Below the pieces are notes generated by a model. It saw only the letters and a program-made list of their open reading frames with translations, searched no databases and had not been told where the DNA came from. The position numbers were made by a program, and so were the translations under genes. Below, in pieces: positions 8,601 through 17,635 of a DNA stretch of 38,751 bases. Numbering within the stretch: the first letter of the stretch is position 1; the number at the start of each line of letters is the position of its first letter. Source of the stretch: Chromatiales bacterium (GTDB lineage: Bacteria > Pseudomonadota > Gammaproteobacteria > Chromatiales > Chromatiaceae). Location of the stretch: positions 1 through 38,751 of the forward strand of contig JANQRK010000011.1 of the NCBI GenBank assembly GCA_028284585.1, read 5' to 3'.

Positions 8601-9734
8601 ATGGCTGAGAATCAGGACGGCCAAGAAAAATCCCAGGAACCCACCGCCAAGCGCATCGCCGATGCGCGCAAGAAGGGCCAGGTCCCACGATCGCGCGAAC
8701 TCAATACCACTGCGATCACGATGATCGGCTTGGCGGCGATGATGGTGATGGCACCGGTATTCGTGAACAGTTCGTACCGCTTGTTTGAGGAACAGTTTGT
8801 TCTCGATCGGGCCGATATCTTCGATCCCAACGCGATGCTGGGTCACTTGGTTGCCGCGATCGGTGATGCCTTGGTTATGTTGGCGCCTTTCTTCATGGTG
8901 TTGATTGTGGTTGCCGTTTTGTCGTCGATCGCGCTCGGTGGCTTCAATGTGAGTTTCGAGGCCATGCAGCCGAAGTTGTCGAAGCTCGATCCGATCAAGG
9001 GGATGAAGCGCATCTTCTCGGCCAAGGGTCTGATGGAGCTGCTCAAATCGGTTGGCAAGTTCGTTCTGGTCGGTGCCGCGACGGCCGTGCTGCTGCATGC
9101 GTGGTCGGATGACCTTCTGCGTCTCGGTGATCTCAGCGTGGAGCGGTCGCTCGGCGAGGCGATGCGCATGGTGATGTGGTCGGCCTTGTTGCTGTCTTCG
9201 ACCTTGATCTTAATGGCCGTGCTCGACGTCCCGTTCCAGCTTTGGCAACACCGTCGCGACTTGAAGATGACGCAACAAGAGGTGCGTGACGAGTTCAAAG
9301 AGACCGAGGGTCGACCCGAGGTCAAGAATCGCATCCGTCAGCTGCAGCGCGAACAGGCACAACGCCGGATGATGGCCGAGGTGCCTGAGGCCGATGTCAT
9401 CGTCACCAACCCGACCCACTACGCTGTCGCGCTGCGCTACGATCCGGAACAACAAAGTGCGCCATTGGTCGTCGCCAAGGGCAAGGGCCTGGTCGCCGCC
9501 AACATCCGTGAGATCGGGACGGCACACCAGGTAGCACTAGTCGAGGCGCCGGCGCTGGCTAGGGCGATCTATTTCAATACCGAACTGAACCAGCAGATAC
9601 CCGCGGCCTTGTTCTTGGCGGTGGCCCAGCTGCTGGCCTATGTGTTCCAGCTTCGAGTCTATCAGGCCGAGGGCGGCGACATACCGCAGCAGCCGGAGCA
9701 TTACCCGGTGCCGGAGGCCTACCAGCATGACTGA
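8601..9734 (+). CDS. flhB: Flagellar export protein FlhB with autocleavage motif
   Basis: FlhB is the substrate-specificity switch of the flagellar export apparatus. The 377-residue protein begins with the family signature (EKSQEPTAKRIADARKKGQVPRS), has four transmembrane helices, and carries a cytoplasmic domain with the autocleavage motif N270-P-T-H273 in VTNPTHYAVALRY. Cleavage between N and P changes export from rod/hook to filament substrates. The gene ends the fliLMNOPQR-flhB run. The 158 bases before flhA contain no recognisable gene or sigma-54 site. Confidence 0.96.
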   Translation: MAENQDGQEKSQEPTAKRIADARKKGQVPRSRELNTTAITMIGLAAMMVMAPVFVNSSYRLFEEQFVLDRADIFDPNAMLGHLVAAIGDALVMLAPFFMVLIVVAVLSSIALGGFNVSFEAMQPKLSKLDPIKGMKRIFSAKGLMELLKSVGKFVLVGAATAVLLHAWSDDLLRLGDLSVERSLGEAMRMVMWSALLLSSTLILMAVLDVPFQLWQHRRDLKMTQQEVRDEFKETEGRPEVKNRIRQLQREQAQRRMMAEVPEADVIVTNPTHYAVALRYDPEQQSAPLVVAKGKGLVAANIREIGTAHQVALVEAPALARAIYFNTELNQQIPAALFLAVAQLLAYVFQLRVYQAEGGDIPQQPEHYPVPEAYQHD

Positions 9735-9892
9735 ATTGCCAGTAACTCCTCGGCCCCGATTGAACCCGGACTGCAGTTTATGGCGGTTTGGCTCGGTGGC
9801 GCGGTGCCTCGGCCTGGTGTTAAAAAGTCCTACCGCACGCATCCAGCTGCGTTGCCCTACCCAACTGTCGGACTAGTGCAGCGGGGGATGCC

Positions 9893-11992
9893 ATGCAAGC
9901 CATACTGACCAATATGCGCTCCCTGGGTGCGCGCGGCCTGGGTGCACCGATCGTCATCCTCATGTTGCTGGCGATGGTGATACTGCCGTTGCCACCGTTT
10001 CTGCTCGACTTGTTCTTCACGTTCAACATAGCGCTGTCGCTGGTGGTCCTGTTGGTCACCGTCTATGCATTGCGTCCATTGGATTTTGCAATGTTCCCCT
10101 CGATGTTGTTGGTCGCGACCCTATTGCGTTTGGCATTGAACGTGGCCTCGACCCGCGTCGTGCTGCTCGAGGGCCACACCGGTGGCGATGCGGCGGGCAA
10201 GGTAATCGAAGCCTTCGGCGAGTTCGTAGTCGGTGGTAACTACGCAGTCGGTCTCGTGGTATTCGCGATTTTGGTGATCATCAATTTCGTCGTGGTTACC
10301 AAGGGTGCGGGTCGAGTATCTGAGGTCTCGGCGCGTTTCACCTTGGATGCGATGCCCGGCAAGCAGATGGCGATCGATGCCGACCTGAATTCCGGTTTGA
10401 TTGATCAAACAGAGGCCCGTACCCGGCGCGACGAGATTGCGCGTGAGGCCGATTTTTATGGTGCGATGGACGGTGCCTCGAAGTTTGTGCGCGGTGATGC
10501 GGTCGCCGGCATTCTGATCCTGGTGATCAATATCATCGGTGGCTTGGCGATCGGCATGGGGCAGCATGATCTGGATCTATCGACCGCGGTGCGCAACTAT
10601 GCCTTATTGACGATCGGTGACGGGCTGGTCGCGCAGTTGCCGTCACTGTTGCTGTCGACCTCGGCCGCGATCATTGTGACCCGAGTCTCGAGCGCCGAGG
10701 ATCTTGGTAGTCAGGTATCGACCCAACTCCTCAACAATCCGCGCGCCTTGGCGATCACGGCCACGATCTTGTTGTTGCTGGGCCTGATTCCGGGCATGCC
10801 GAATCTGGTGTTTCTATTGCTCGGCGGCGCCGTTGGCGGCTTGGCTTACATGATCGCCAACCGCCAGACAGAGGAGCAAGCCGCGCCGGTCGAGAGTGTG
10901 GCCCCGCTGGCGACACCGGAAGCCCCCGGCGAGGTACGTGAGCTGACTTGGCAGGATGTGCAGCCGGTCGACGTGATCGGCCTCGAAGTGGGGTACCGGC
11001 TGATCCCGCTGGTGGACCGTGACCAGGGCGGTCAGTTGATGAACCGGATCAAGGGGGTACGCAAGAAGCTCTCGCAGGAACTCGGCTTCTTGGTGCAATC
11101 CGTGCACATCCGGGACAACCTGGATCTGGCACCCAACAGCTACCGGATTATCCTTAATGGCGTTCCGGTCGGTGAGTCGGAGGTCCAAGTCGATCGCGAA
11201 TTGGCGATCAACCCGGGCAAGGTGTTCGGGGAACTCAAAGGGACTCCGACCACGGATCCGGCGTTCGGTCTGGAAGCGGTATGGATCGATGCTGCACACC
11301 GCGACCAGGCTGGCACCCTCGGCTACACGGTGGTTGATGCCAGCACCGTGGTTGCGACCCACCTCAGTGAATTGCTCCAGTCACATGCCCATGAGCTGCT
11401 GGGCCACGACGAGGTACAGCAGCTACTCGACAACCTCGCTGAGTCGGCCCCCAAACTGGTTGAGGATTTGGTACCCAAGTTGTTACCCGTGGCGGTGGTA
11501 CTGCGTGTGTTGCAGAACCTACTGCAAGAGGGTGTGCCGATCCGCGACATGCGAACCATTGCCGAAACGCTGGCGGAGCAGGCCACCAAAAGTCAAGATG
11601 CCGGCACCTTGACAGCTGCCGTCAGGGTCGCCCTCGCACGCTCGATCGTTCAGCAAGCCATTGGCCCCGTTGGGGAAATTCCTGTAATCGTGCTCGAGCC
11701 GAATTTGGAACGGCTTTTGCAGCAGACCCTTGCAGGCGCAGGAGAGGACGGCGTCGGCGTCGAGCCAGGAATGCTCGAACAGCTGCAGCGCAGCATGCAA
11801 GACACCGCCCGAGAGCAAGAAGCCAGTGGGCTCGAGAGTGTGTTGCTAGTCGCCGCAGCGATCCGGCCCTGGATGGCGAAGTTGGCGCGTCACAGCGTGC
11901 CCGGGATGCGCGTCCTCTCTTACAACGAGATACCGGACAACCGGCAGATCAAGGTGATTAACACGATCGGCCGGAATCCACCCGAAGGTTGA
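9893..11992 (+). CDS. flhA: Flagellar export protein FlhA
   Basis: FlhA is the nonameric ring of the export gate that couples proton flow to export and binds chaperone-substrate complexes. The 699-residue length is typical. The N-terminal half is the eight-helix membrane domain, which includes the FHIPEP-type cytoplasmic loop (DAMPGKQMAIDADLNSGLI followed by RRDEIAREADFYGAMDGASKFVRGDA). The C-terminal half is the cytoplasmic domain, with DLEVGY-like IGLEVGYRLIPLVD and the LARHSVPGMRVLSYNEIP end. The ATG at 9893 follows a GCGGGGG element. FlhF begins 43 bases downstream. Confidence 0.96.
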   Translation: MQAILTNMRSLGARGLGAPIVILMLLAMVILPLPPFLLDLFFTFNIALSLVVLLVTVYALRPLDFAMFPSMLLVATLLRLALNVASTRVVLLEGHTGGDAAGKVIEAFGEFVVGGNYAVGLVVFAILVIINFVVVTKGAGRVSEVSARFTLDAMPGKQMAIDADLNSGLIDQTEARTRRDEIAREADFYGAMDGASKFVRGDAVAGILILVINIIGGLAIGMGQHDLDLSTAVRNYALLTIGDGLVAQLPSLLLSTSAAIIVTRVSSAEDLGSQVSTQLLNNPRALAITATILLLLGLIPGMPNLVFLLLGGAVGGLAYMIANRQTEEQAAPVESVAPLATPEAPGEVRELTWQDVQPVDVIGLEVGYRLIPLVDRDQGGQLMNRIKGVRKKLSQELGFLVQSVHIRDNLDLAPNSYRIILNGVPVGESEVQVDRELAINPGKVFGELKGTPTTDPAFGLEAVWIDAAHRDQAGTLGYTVVDASTVVATHLSELLQSHAHELLGHDEVQQLLDNLAESAPKLVEDLVPKLLPVAVVLRVLQNLLQEGVPIRDMRTIAETLAEQATKSQDAGTLTAAVRVALARSIVQQAIGPVGEIPVIVLEPNLERLLQQTLAGAGEDGVGVEPGMLEQLQRSMQDTAREQEASGLESVLLVAAAIRPWMAKLARHSVPGMRVLSYNEIPDNRQIKVINTIGRNPPEG

Positions 11993-12034
11993 GGACCGTC
12001 GAGCGGTCCGGCTGTTTGACGAGGACCGCTGCTG

Positions 12035-13222
12035 ATGAAGATCAAGCGATTTGTTGCCCAGGACATGCGCCAGGCCTTGCGAATGGTGCGCGAGACCCTG
12101 GGCGAGGACGCTGTGATCCTGTCCAACAAATCAGTCGATGGGGGTGTCGAACTCACCGCGGCCTTGGATCTGGTCGAAGAGGCCTGTGACGAGACCCTCG
12201 ACCAGCGGATACCGCAGCCGGCCCAGCAGATGCGCGACGGGTCTGGTAACCCAGCTTCAGCGATGGTCGACGGCGGCGCCCGTGACACAGCACTCGATGA
12301 GATGCGTCGCGAGATGCAAAACCTACGGCGTTGGATGTCAGCTGAGCTCAGTGGGCTGAGCTGGTACGACCTCGGCCAGCGTGCCCCGCATTCGCAGGAA
12401 CTCCTAGCTCGTTTGATGGCCCTTGGCTTGGACGGTGAACTCGCTCGCAGCCTGGCCCAGCGAGTCAGCGACATCGAGGACATGGAGCAAGCCTGGAACA
12501 AGGCCCTGTATTTGTTGGCGGATGAGATCGCCATCAGCGATATCGATGTGCTCGAGCGCGGAGGCATCGTTGCCTTGATCGGCCCAACCGGGGTCGGAAA
12601 GACCACGACCATCGCCAAGTTGGCAGCGCGCTTTGCGTTGCGACATGGCCATCGCAATGTCGCCCTGATCACCACCGATAGTTATCGCATCGGAGCTCGC
12701 GATCAACTGCAGACCTATGCGCGCATCCTCAATGTCCCGGTGCGCACAGCGACGACACGCGAAGAGATGGAACAGGCACTGGTGATGCTTGGTGACCGCC
12801 GCTTGATCCTTATCGACACCGCCGGCATGGCCGCTGCCCATGAGCGCATTGTCGACCAGCATGCTGTGCTCGAGGCCGCTGGCGATCGGCTGACCACCTT
12901 GCTCGCACTCTCGGCGACCACTGAGGCCAATGCGCTGCAGCGAGCCTTGGGTCTGTTCGCCAAGTTTCGACCGCACGCCTGCGTACTGACCAAGCTCGAC
13001 GAGGCCGCCAGCGTCGGCGGTTTGTTGTCGGCCTTGATCCACGCCGGGCTGTCGTCCGCGTTTGTGACCGATGGTCAGCGCGTGCCTGAAGACCTGCAGC
13101 CTGCTCGGGCGCATCCACTGGTCACGCGTGCCGCCGAACTCTTGCAGGAGAACCCAACCGAGCTCGATGCCGGCTATTGTGCGCTGGCACTGCGGGGGCC
13201 CCATGATCATGCTCGCGCCTGA
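12035..13222 (+). CDS. flhF: Flagellar placement SRP-type GTPase FlhF
   Basis: FlhF is an SRP-family GTPase that marks the cell pole and recruits early flagellar components. The start MKIKRFVAQDMRQALRMVRE is the family N terminus. A variable basic linker follows, then the NG domain. The P-loop GPTGVGKTTT is at residues 183-192, the G2-like DSYRIGARDQL and G3 DTAGM blocks follow, and the TKLDEAASVGG block supplies the guanine-specificity element. Length is 395 residues, normal for the family. It is followed by flhG, with which FlhF forms the number/position control pair for polar flagella. Confidence 0.94.
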   Translation: MKIKRFVAQDMRQALRMVRETLGEDAVILSNKSVDGGVELTAALDLVEEACDETLDQRIPQPAQQMRDGSGNPASAMVDGGARDTALDEMRREMQNLRRWMSAELSGLSWYDLGQRAPHSQELLARLMALGLDGELARSLAQRVSDIEDMEQAWNKALYLLADEIAISDIDVLERGGIVALIGPTGVGKTTTIAKLAARFALRHGHRNVALITTDSYRIGARDQLQTYARILNVPVRTATTREEMEQALVMLGDRRLILIDTAGMAAAHERIVDQHAVLEAAGDRLTTLLALSATTEANALQRALGLFAKFRPHACVLTKLDEAASVGGLLSALIHAGLSSAFVTDGQRVPEDLQPARAHPLVTRAAELLQENPTELDAGYCALALRGPHDHARA

Positions 13223-13229
13223 GGCCAGC

Positions 13230-14096
13230 ATGGACCAGGCCAGCGGCTTACGTCAGATGGTCAACCCTCGGCCGGTACGTGCGGTCGCGGTGACCGGCGG
13301 CAAGGGCGGTGTCGGCAAGACCAATGTCTCGGTCAACCTGGGCGTGGCCGCGTCCGAACTCGGCCAGAAGGTCATGTTGCTGGACGCAGACCTCGGCCTG
13401 GCGAATATCGACGTCGTGCTCGGCTTGCACCCACAGCATGATCTCTCGCATGTACTCCGCGGCGAATCGACGCTTGAAGACATACTAGTGGAAGGCCCAT
13501 CCGGACTGAAGGTGATACCTGGGGCCTCGGGCGTCACCTCCCTGGCATCGCTAACACCGGCTGAGCATACCGGCTTGATCCGTGCGTTCAGTGAGGTGGC
13601 GGTCGATACCGAACTCCTGATCGTCGATACCGCGGCTGGTATCTCGGATGCCGTGCTGAGTTTTTCGCGCGCTTCGCACGAAATTCTGGTGGTGGTGTGC
13701 GACGAGCCAGCTTCGATCACCGATGCCTACGCAATCATCAAGTTGCTGCATCGCGACTATGGCCACCATCGTTTTCGAATCCTCGCGAACATGGTGCGCA
13801 GCGCCCAAGAGGGGCGCGAGCTGTACAACAAAATGTGCCGGGTAAGCGACCGCTATCTAGACGTGACGCTCAGTTTTCTGGGCTCGATACCCTACGACGA
13901 CAGTCTGCGCAAAGCGGTCAAGACGCAACGACCGGTCGTGCAGGCGTTTCCGCGCAGCCGGGTGGCACAAGCATTCCGCAACCTGGCCAAGAAAATAGAA
14001 ACATGGCCGCAGCCGGGTGGCGCTAACGGGCAGGTGCAGTTCTTCGTCGAGCGCCTGATTAAGTATTCCAGTGACTATGGGGAGATGGTGCTGTGA
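13230..14096 (+). CDS. flhG: Flagellar number regulator FlhG / FleN (MinD-like ATPase)
   Basis: FlhG limits flagellar number by stimulating the FlhF GTPase and, in Pseudomonas (FleN), by restraining the FleQ activator. The deviant Walker A motif KGGVGKT is at residues 25-31 and the segment LLDADLGLANIDVVLGL follows, both hallmark MinD/FleN features. I chose the ATG at 13230 (288 residues) because GAGG lies five bases before it and the family has a short N-terminal peptide. Upstream in-frame ATGs at 13203 and 13209 would overlap flhF. The stop overlaps the fliA start. Confidence 0.93.
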   Translation: MDQASGLRQMVNPRPVRAVAVTGGKGGVGKTNVSVNLGVAASELGQKVMLLDADLGLANIDVVLGLHPQHDLSHVLRGESTLEDILVEGPSGLKVIPGASGVTSLASLTPAEHTGLIRAFSEVAVDTELLIVDTAAGISDAVLSFSRASHEILVVVCDEPASITDAYAIIKLLHRDYGHHRFRILANMVRSAQEGRELYNKMCRVSDRYLDVTLSFLGSIPYDDSLRKAVKTQRPVVQAFPRSRVAQAFRNLAKKIETWPQPGGANGQVQFFVERLIKYSSDYGEMVL

Positions 14097-14848
14097 GCAA
14101 CCTCGCAACTTACGAAGCCGTACAGCAACAGAGTTTCGACGACTTGGTAACACGCCATGCGCCGTTGGTGAAGCGCATCGCTTATCATTTGATGAATCGC
14201 TTGCCGCCCTCCGTGCAGGCCGAGGATCTCATTCAAGCGGGCATGATCGGTCTGATCGAGGCAAGCCGAAACTACGACCCTAGCCAGGGGGCCAGCTTCG
14301 AGACTTACGCCGGCATCCGAATCCGCGGTGCGATGCTCGATGAGATTCGCCGTTCCGATTGGACACCACGCTCAGTACATCGCAAGGCGCGCATGGTGGC
14401 CGATGCGATGCGCGAGATCGAGAATGCCGAGGGGCGCGATGCACGTGATGTCGAGGTGGCCGAATCACTGGGCATATCGATAGACGACTATCACCAGGTG
14501 CTGCAGGACTCCACGGGTGCGCGCATCTTCAGCTATGAAGAGCTGTGCGAGGTTGGCGAGGTAGTGCCTACTGAAGGCAGCATGGCGCGGCCGAAGAACA
14601 TCCTCGAGGACGGCCCGGCGCGCGGTCTCGAGAAGACCCATTTCCGGGAGGCGCTCGGAGACGCGATCTCTAGCTTGCCGGAACGAGAGCGCCTGGTTAT
14701 TGCACTGTATTACGACGAAGAGCTGAACCTGCGCGAGATTGGCCAGGTACTGGGTGTCAGCGAATCGCGCGTTTGCCAGATCCACAGCCAGGCCGCGCTG
14801 CGTTTGCGCTCGAGACTGTCCGATTGGCTAATCGACGGCGACGTTTGA
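14093..14848 (+). CDS. fliA: Flagellar sigma factor FliA (sigma-28)
   Basis: FliA directs RNA polymerase to late flagellar genes such as flagellin and is held by FlgM until the hook is complete; no flgM is in the window. The 251-residue protein shows region 2 (AEDLIQAGMIGLIEA and FETYAGIRIRGAMLDEIRRSDW), region 3 and the region 4 helix-turn-helix (NLREIGQVLGVSESRVCQIHSQA). The start is a GTG at 14093 in a GTGA overlap with flhG, so the two are coupled. No rho-independent terminator is evident after it. Confidence 0.96.
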   Translation: MSNLATYEAVQQQSFDDLVTRHAPLVKRIAYHLMNRLPPSVQAEDLIQAGMIGLIEASRNYDPSQGASFETYAGIRIRGAMLDEIRRSDWTPRSVHRKARMVADAMREIENAEGRDARDVEVAESLGISIDDYHQVLQDSTGARIFSYEELCEVGEVVPTEGSMARPKNILEDGPARGLEKTHFREALGDAISSLPERERLVIALYYDEELNLREIGQVLGVSESRVCQIHSQAALRLRSRLSDWLIDGDV

Positions 14849-14965
14849 GAACATCGGAAACGAAAGAAACCCCTACGGTTTTGCCTTGGTTTGACGATAT
14901 CTGCGGCAAGGGTGATGGCAGGTGCAAGTGGCTCGGACCTACTGGCTTGATGATCGGAGGTGGTT

Positions 14966-15352
14966 TTGGATAAACAAATGAAAATTCTGATTGTGGACGA
15001 CTTTCCCACAATGCGTCGGATTATAAGGAATCTGTTGCGAGACCTCGGCTTCGTGGATATCGAAGAGGTCGACGACGGGGCAGCGGCACTGCCCATCCTG
15101 CAAGATGGAGGCTGCGGTCTTCTGATCACCGACTGGACCATGTCCGAGATGCAGGGTATCGATTTGCTCAAGGCGGTGCGTGCCGATGATCGACTCGCGG
15201 ACTTGCCGGTGCTCATGGTCACCGCCGAGTCGAAGCGTGATCAGATAGTCGAAGCTAGGCAAGCTGGGGTCAATGACTATGTGGTCAAACCGTTCACGGC
15301 GGGCACACTAGAAGAGAAGATCACAAATATATTCGAACGTGCCACGGCCTGA
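14966..15352 (+). CDS. cheY: Chemotaxis response regulator CheY
   Basis: CheY is the single-domain receiver that, once phosphorylated by CheA, binds FliM and changes motor rotation. Acidic pocket residues D11 and D12, phospho-acceptor D56 (LLITDW), T86 and K108 (VVKPF) are all present. I favour a TTG start at 14966 (MDKQMKILIV), which lies five bases after a perfect GGAGG. GTG at 14960 overlaps that site and ATG at 14978 is too far from it. In Pseudomonas cheZ, cheA and cheB follow cheY; here the next gene is motC, so the phosphatase and kinase must be encoded elsewhere. Confidence 0.94.
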   Translation: MDKQMKILIVDDFPTMRRIIRNLLRDLGFVDIEEVDDGAAALPILQDGGCGLLITDWTMSEMQGIDLLKAVRADDRLADLPVLMVTAESKRDQIVEARQAGVNDYVVKPFTAGTLEEKITNIFERATA

Positions 15353-15480
15353 CCCTTCAGGGATACATCAGGTGATATGCAGCACGGCTCGGTCGAGCGG
15401 GCAACCCCAAGCAAAGCAGTCGTCGGTCAGGATAGTGCTCGACGCCATTGCTTCAGACTCGATGGGTGCGGACTAGCTCG

Positions 15481-16221
15481 ATGGATATCCTGAGTTTGAT
15501 CGGCGTCGCGATCGCCTTTGCCGCGATCCTCGGCGGCAATTGGCTAGAGGGCGGCCATCTCGATACCCTAGCCAACGGCCCAGCGATGCTGATCGTGTTG
15601 GGCGGCAGCATCGGCGCTGTCCTACTACAAACCCCGTTGCAATTGTTCCTGCGCAGCATGCGTATGCTGGGGACAGTTTTCATACCCCCCAAGCTAGGTC
15701 TGGACGAGACCATCACCAAGTTAGTCAACTGGAGCAAGGTCGCACGCAAGGATGGTCTGTTGGGCCTGGAACGTGCGATCAAGAACGAGAAGGATCTGTT
15801 CGTGCGTAAAGGTATGCAACTGTTGGTAGATGGCAACGAACCCGAAGAGATCCGGCATGCGCTCGAGGTCGAACTCGATAGCCGCGAACGCTACGATCTG
15901 CAGGCCAGTCGGGTCCTCGAAGCCATGGGTGGCTATTCGCCGACCATCGGCATCATAGGTGCAGTGATGGGACTGATCCATGTGATGCAAAACCTTTCTG
16001 ATCCGTCCAAGTTGGGCAGTGGCATCGCCACTGCATTCGTCGCGACCATCTATGGCGTTGGCTTGGCTAACCTATTCCTGCTGCCCATGGGCAACAAGAT
16101 GAAGGCCTATGTGCTGCAAGAAAGCCACTACCGTGAGCTGGTGATCGAGGGCCTGGTGGCGATCTCAGAGGGCGAAAATCCACGCCAGATCGAGACACGG
16201 CTGCAGGGCTTCCTGCGCTGA
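15481..16221 (+). CDS. motC: Flagellar stator protein MotC (MotA family)
   Basis: This is the MotA-type subunit of a proton-conducting stator. The 246-residue product begins MDILSLIGVAIAFAAILGGNWLEGG, the typical start of the second stator set (MotC/MotD) of Pseudomonas. It retains the conserved cytoplasmic region (LVNWSKVARKDGLLGLE) and the pore helices (GYSPTIGIIGAVMGLIHVM and GIATAFVATIYGVGLANLFLLP). The ATG at 15481 gives the family N terminus. The open frame upstream to 15448 is not needed. MotD follows after eight bases. Confidence 0.94.
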   Translation: MDILSLIGVAIAFAAILGGNWLEGGHLDTLANGPAMLIVLGGSIGAVLLQTPLQLFLRSMRMLGTVFIPPKLGLDETITKLVNWSKVARKDGLLGLERAIKNEKDLFVRKGMQLLVDGNEPEEIRHALEVELDSRERYDLQASRVLEAMGGYSPTIGIIGAVMGLIHVMQNLSDPSKLGSGIATAFVATIYGVGLANLFLLPMGNKMKAYVLQESHYRELVIEGLVAISEGENPRQIETRLQGFLR

Positions 16222-16229
16222 GCCAGGCG

Positions 16230-17111
16230 ATGGCGAGACGGCGCAGACACGAGGAAGATCCCCAGAATCATGAACGCTGGCTGGTCTCTTATGCTGATTT
16301 CATTACGTTGTTGTTTGCGTTCTTCGTCGTGATGTACGCCGTGTCGTCAGTCAACGAGGGCAAGTACCGCGTGCTGTCCGAGAGCTTGAACGCGGTGTTC
16401 ACGGTCTCGGCACGCAGCGAGAAGCCCATCCAGATCGGTGAGCTGCCGCGTGATGTCTTGGCGGTCGATGAAAATCCCGCGGCGACCGGCCAAGCCGATT
16501 TCGAGAGTGTCGACAAGACTCAGCCACAGGCCGCTTCCGGGCAGGGACCCAAGAGTCCAGGAGGCAGCGAGTTGGGTGGATCTTCAAAAGCGCATCGCGC
16601 CGCACAGCGCGTCGTCGATGAGCTCAAGATCTCACTCCAGGGCCAGCTCGACCAAGACCTGGTTGAGATCACGCAAGTCGGTGACCGGGTAGAGATCGAG
16701 ATGAAAGAGCGCATGTTGTTCGGATCCGGAGGCGCCCGGCTGTCGCGTGGAGCGCTGGGCACCCTGCGCACCCTGGCCAAGACCTTCCGACGCATCCCCA
16801 GCCATCTGCAGGTCGAGGGGCATACCGACGATTTACCCATATCGACCGCGGCCTTCCCCTCCAACTGGGAGCTCTCGGCGGCGCGTGCCGCAAGCGTGGT
16901 GCATTTCCTCGCCCGGTCTGGTGTGGAGCCATGGCGCATGTCCGCGGTCGGGCTCGCGGAGCATCGGCCGGTGGCCGAGAATGTGGATGCCAAGGGCCGC
17001 GCGGCGAATCGCCGGGTCACCATTGTCGTGCTGACCTCGCAACGTGCATCAACACCGGTTGTCGATCATGAAGTGCCTTGGGCGGAAGGGCCTGGCCTAG
17101 AGATCCGATAG
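16230..17111 (+). CDS. motD: Flagellar stator protein MotD (MotB family, OmpA-like domain)
   Basis: This is the MotB-type partner of MotC: it anchors the stator to peptidoglycan and carries the proton-binding aspartate. D23 in the helix WLVSYADFITLLFAFFVV is the expected protonation site. The periplasmic linker (about residues 60-120) is Gln/Gly/Ser rich. The C-terminal OmpA-like domain has LQVEGHTDDLPI and NWELSAARAASVVHFL, the peptidoglycan-binding motifs. Length is 293 residues. A strong hairpin overlaps the stop codon and probably ends the operon. Confidence 0.94.
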   Translation: MARRRRHEEDPQNHERWLVSYADFITLLFAFFVVMYAVSSVNEGKYRVLSESLNAVFTVSARSEKPIQIGELPRDVLAVDENPAATGQADFESVDKTQPQAASGQGPKSPGGSELGGSSKAHRAAQRVVDELKISLQGQLDQDLVEITQVGDRVEIEMKERMLFGSGGARLSRGALGTLRTLAKTFRRIPSHLQVEGHTDDLPISTAAFPSNWELSAARAASVVHFLARSGVEPWRMSAVGLAEHRPVAENVDAKGRAANRRVTIVVLTSQRASTPVVDHEVPWAEGPGLEIR

Positions 17112-17132
17112 CCACTGCTGCTATCGCGGATC
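17102..17132 (+). terminator. Hairpin at the motD stop codon, possible terminator
   Basis: GATCC (17102-17106) plus GATAGC (17107-17112) pair with GCTATC (17120-17125) and GGATC (17128-17132), leaving a seven-base loop and a two-base bulge. There is no clear T run after it, so it may be a weak or Rho-assisted terminator, or an mRNA-stabilising 3' hairpin. The stop codon TAG lies within the first arm. Confidence 0.45.
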
Positions 17133-17452
17133 GACTGGTGTCACTTTGTCTCACCGTTGCACCGCTAACTGGCGCGGTGCGCAGCGGAATTCCGGCACGG
17201 TTAGTGCAGCTTACAAAGGCAATTGAGTCCAGGGTCGATGTTTTGACGGCCCTTTGGGTCGCTAGGCATGTCGCGCGAGGAACGATGATGAGCAACGCTG
17301 TGGCTAGGGATAAGGCTTTTCGATTGCCTCAGTCAAAGGTCGCCGTCAATTGCGGCGTTGCCGAACGCAGCCGTGTGCGCCGTCCGGCTGATCGATTATG
17401 TGTACCCGATGCACAGACTCGGCCTGTGCGGGCCACGTGCTGAGTCATCGAA
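17112..17452. other. 341-bp stretch without a recognisable gene
   Basis: Apart from the hairpin at its left end, I see no feature here. A 121-codon open frame (17078-17443) begins inside motD and has no family resemblance or ribosome binding site. In Pseudomonas the equivalent position holds parA, parC and cheW, so this could be the decayed scar of their loss, but no remnant is readable. Confidence 0.4.
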
Positions 17453-17635
17453 ATGTCAAAAGAGATCAAGCGACCAAACGGCGTGAGTGGGGTGTTACCA
17501 CTTAGTCCCTCACGCGGTGCCGGTCAGCGCAAGCAGCCGCGCGCCAAGCCGAAGCAGCCAGCGGTAGATGACCGGCCACCACGCGACCCGGACCAAGGCC
17601 AGGACCCACCGCACCGGATCGATGAGTATGTATGA
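17453..17635 (+). CDS. Small Pro/Lys/Arg-rich protein in the flagellar locus
   Basis: A 60-residue ORF with ATG at 17453 and a stop that overlaps the start region of the DUF2802 gene, a typical translational coupling arrangement. The protein is hydrophilic and strongly basic in the middle (RKQPRAKPKQP), then acidic-polar and ends HRIDEYV. It has no hydrophobic segment and is probably disordered. I do not recognise a named family. Support comes from the coupling and from the composition, which unlike chance frames shows a clear basic-to-acidic layout. Confidence 0.5.
   Translation: MSKEIKRPNGVSGVLPLSPSRGAGQRKQPRAKPKQPAVDDRPPRDPDQGQDPPHRIDEYV

Noticed and set aside
9727..9876. 49-codon ORF overlapping the end of flhB
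   Set aside because: No ribosome site of its own and no family resemblance; likely chance.
12404..13231. 275-codon open frame on the - strand
   Set aside because: Antisense to flhF, whose GTPase motifs are unambiguous; high GC content makes such shadows common.
17333..17367. Possible sigma-28 promoter (TCAAAGGT ... GCCGAACG)
   Set aside because: The two halves are 19 bases apart instead of about 11, so the spacing does not fit FliA promoters.
17078..17443. 121-codon open frame after motD
   Set aside because: It starts inside motD, lacks a ribosome site and has no recognisable protein features.
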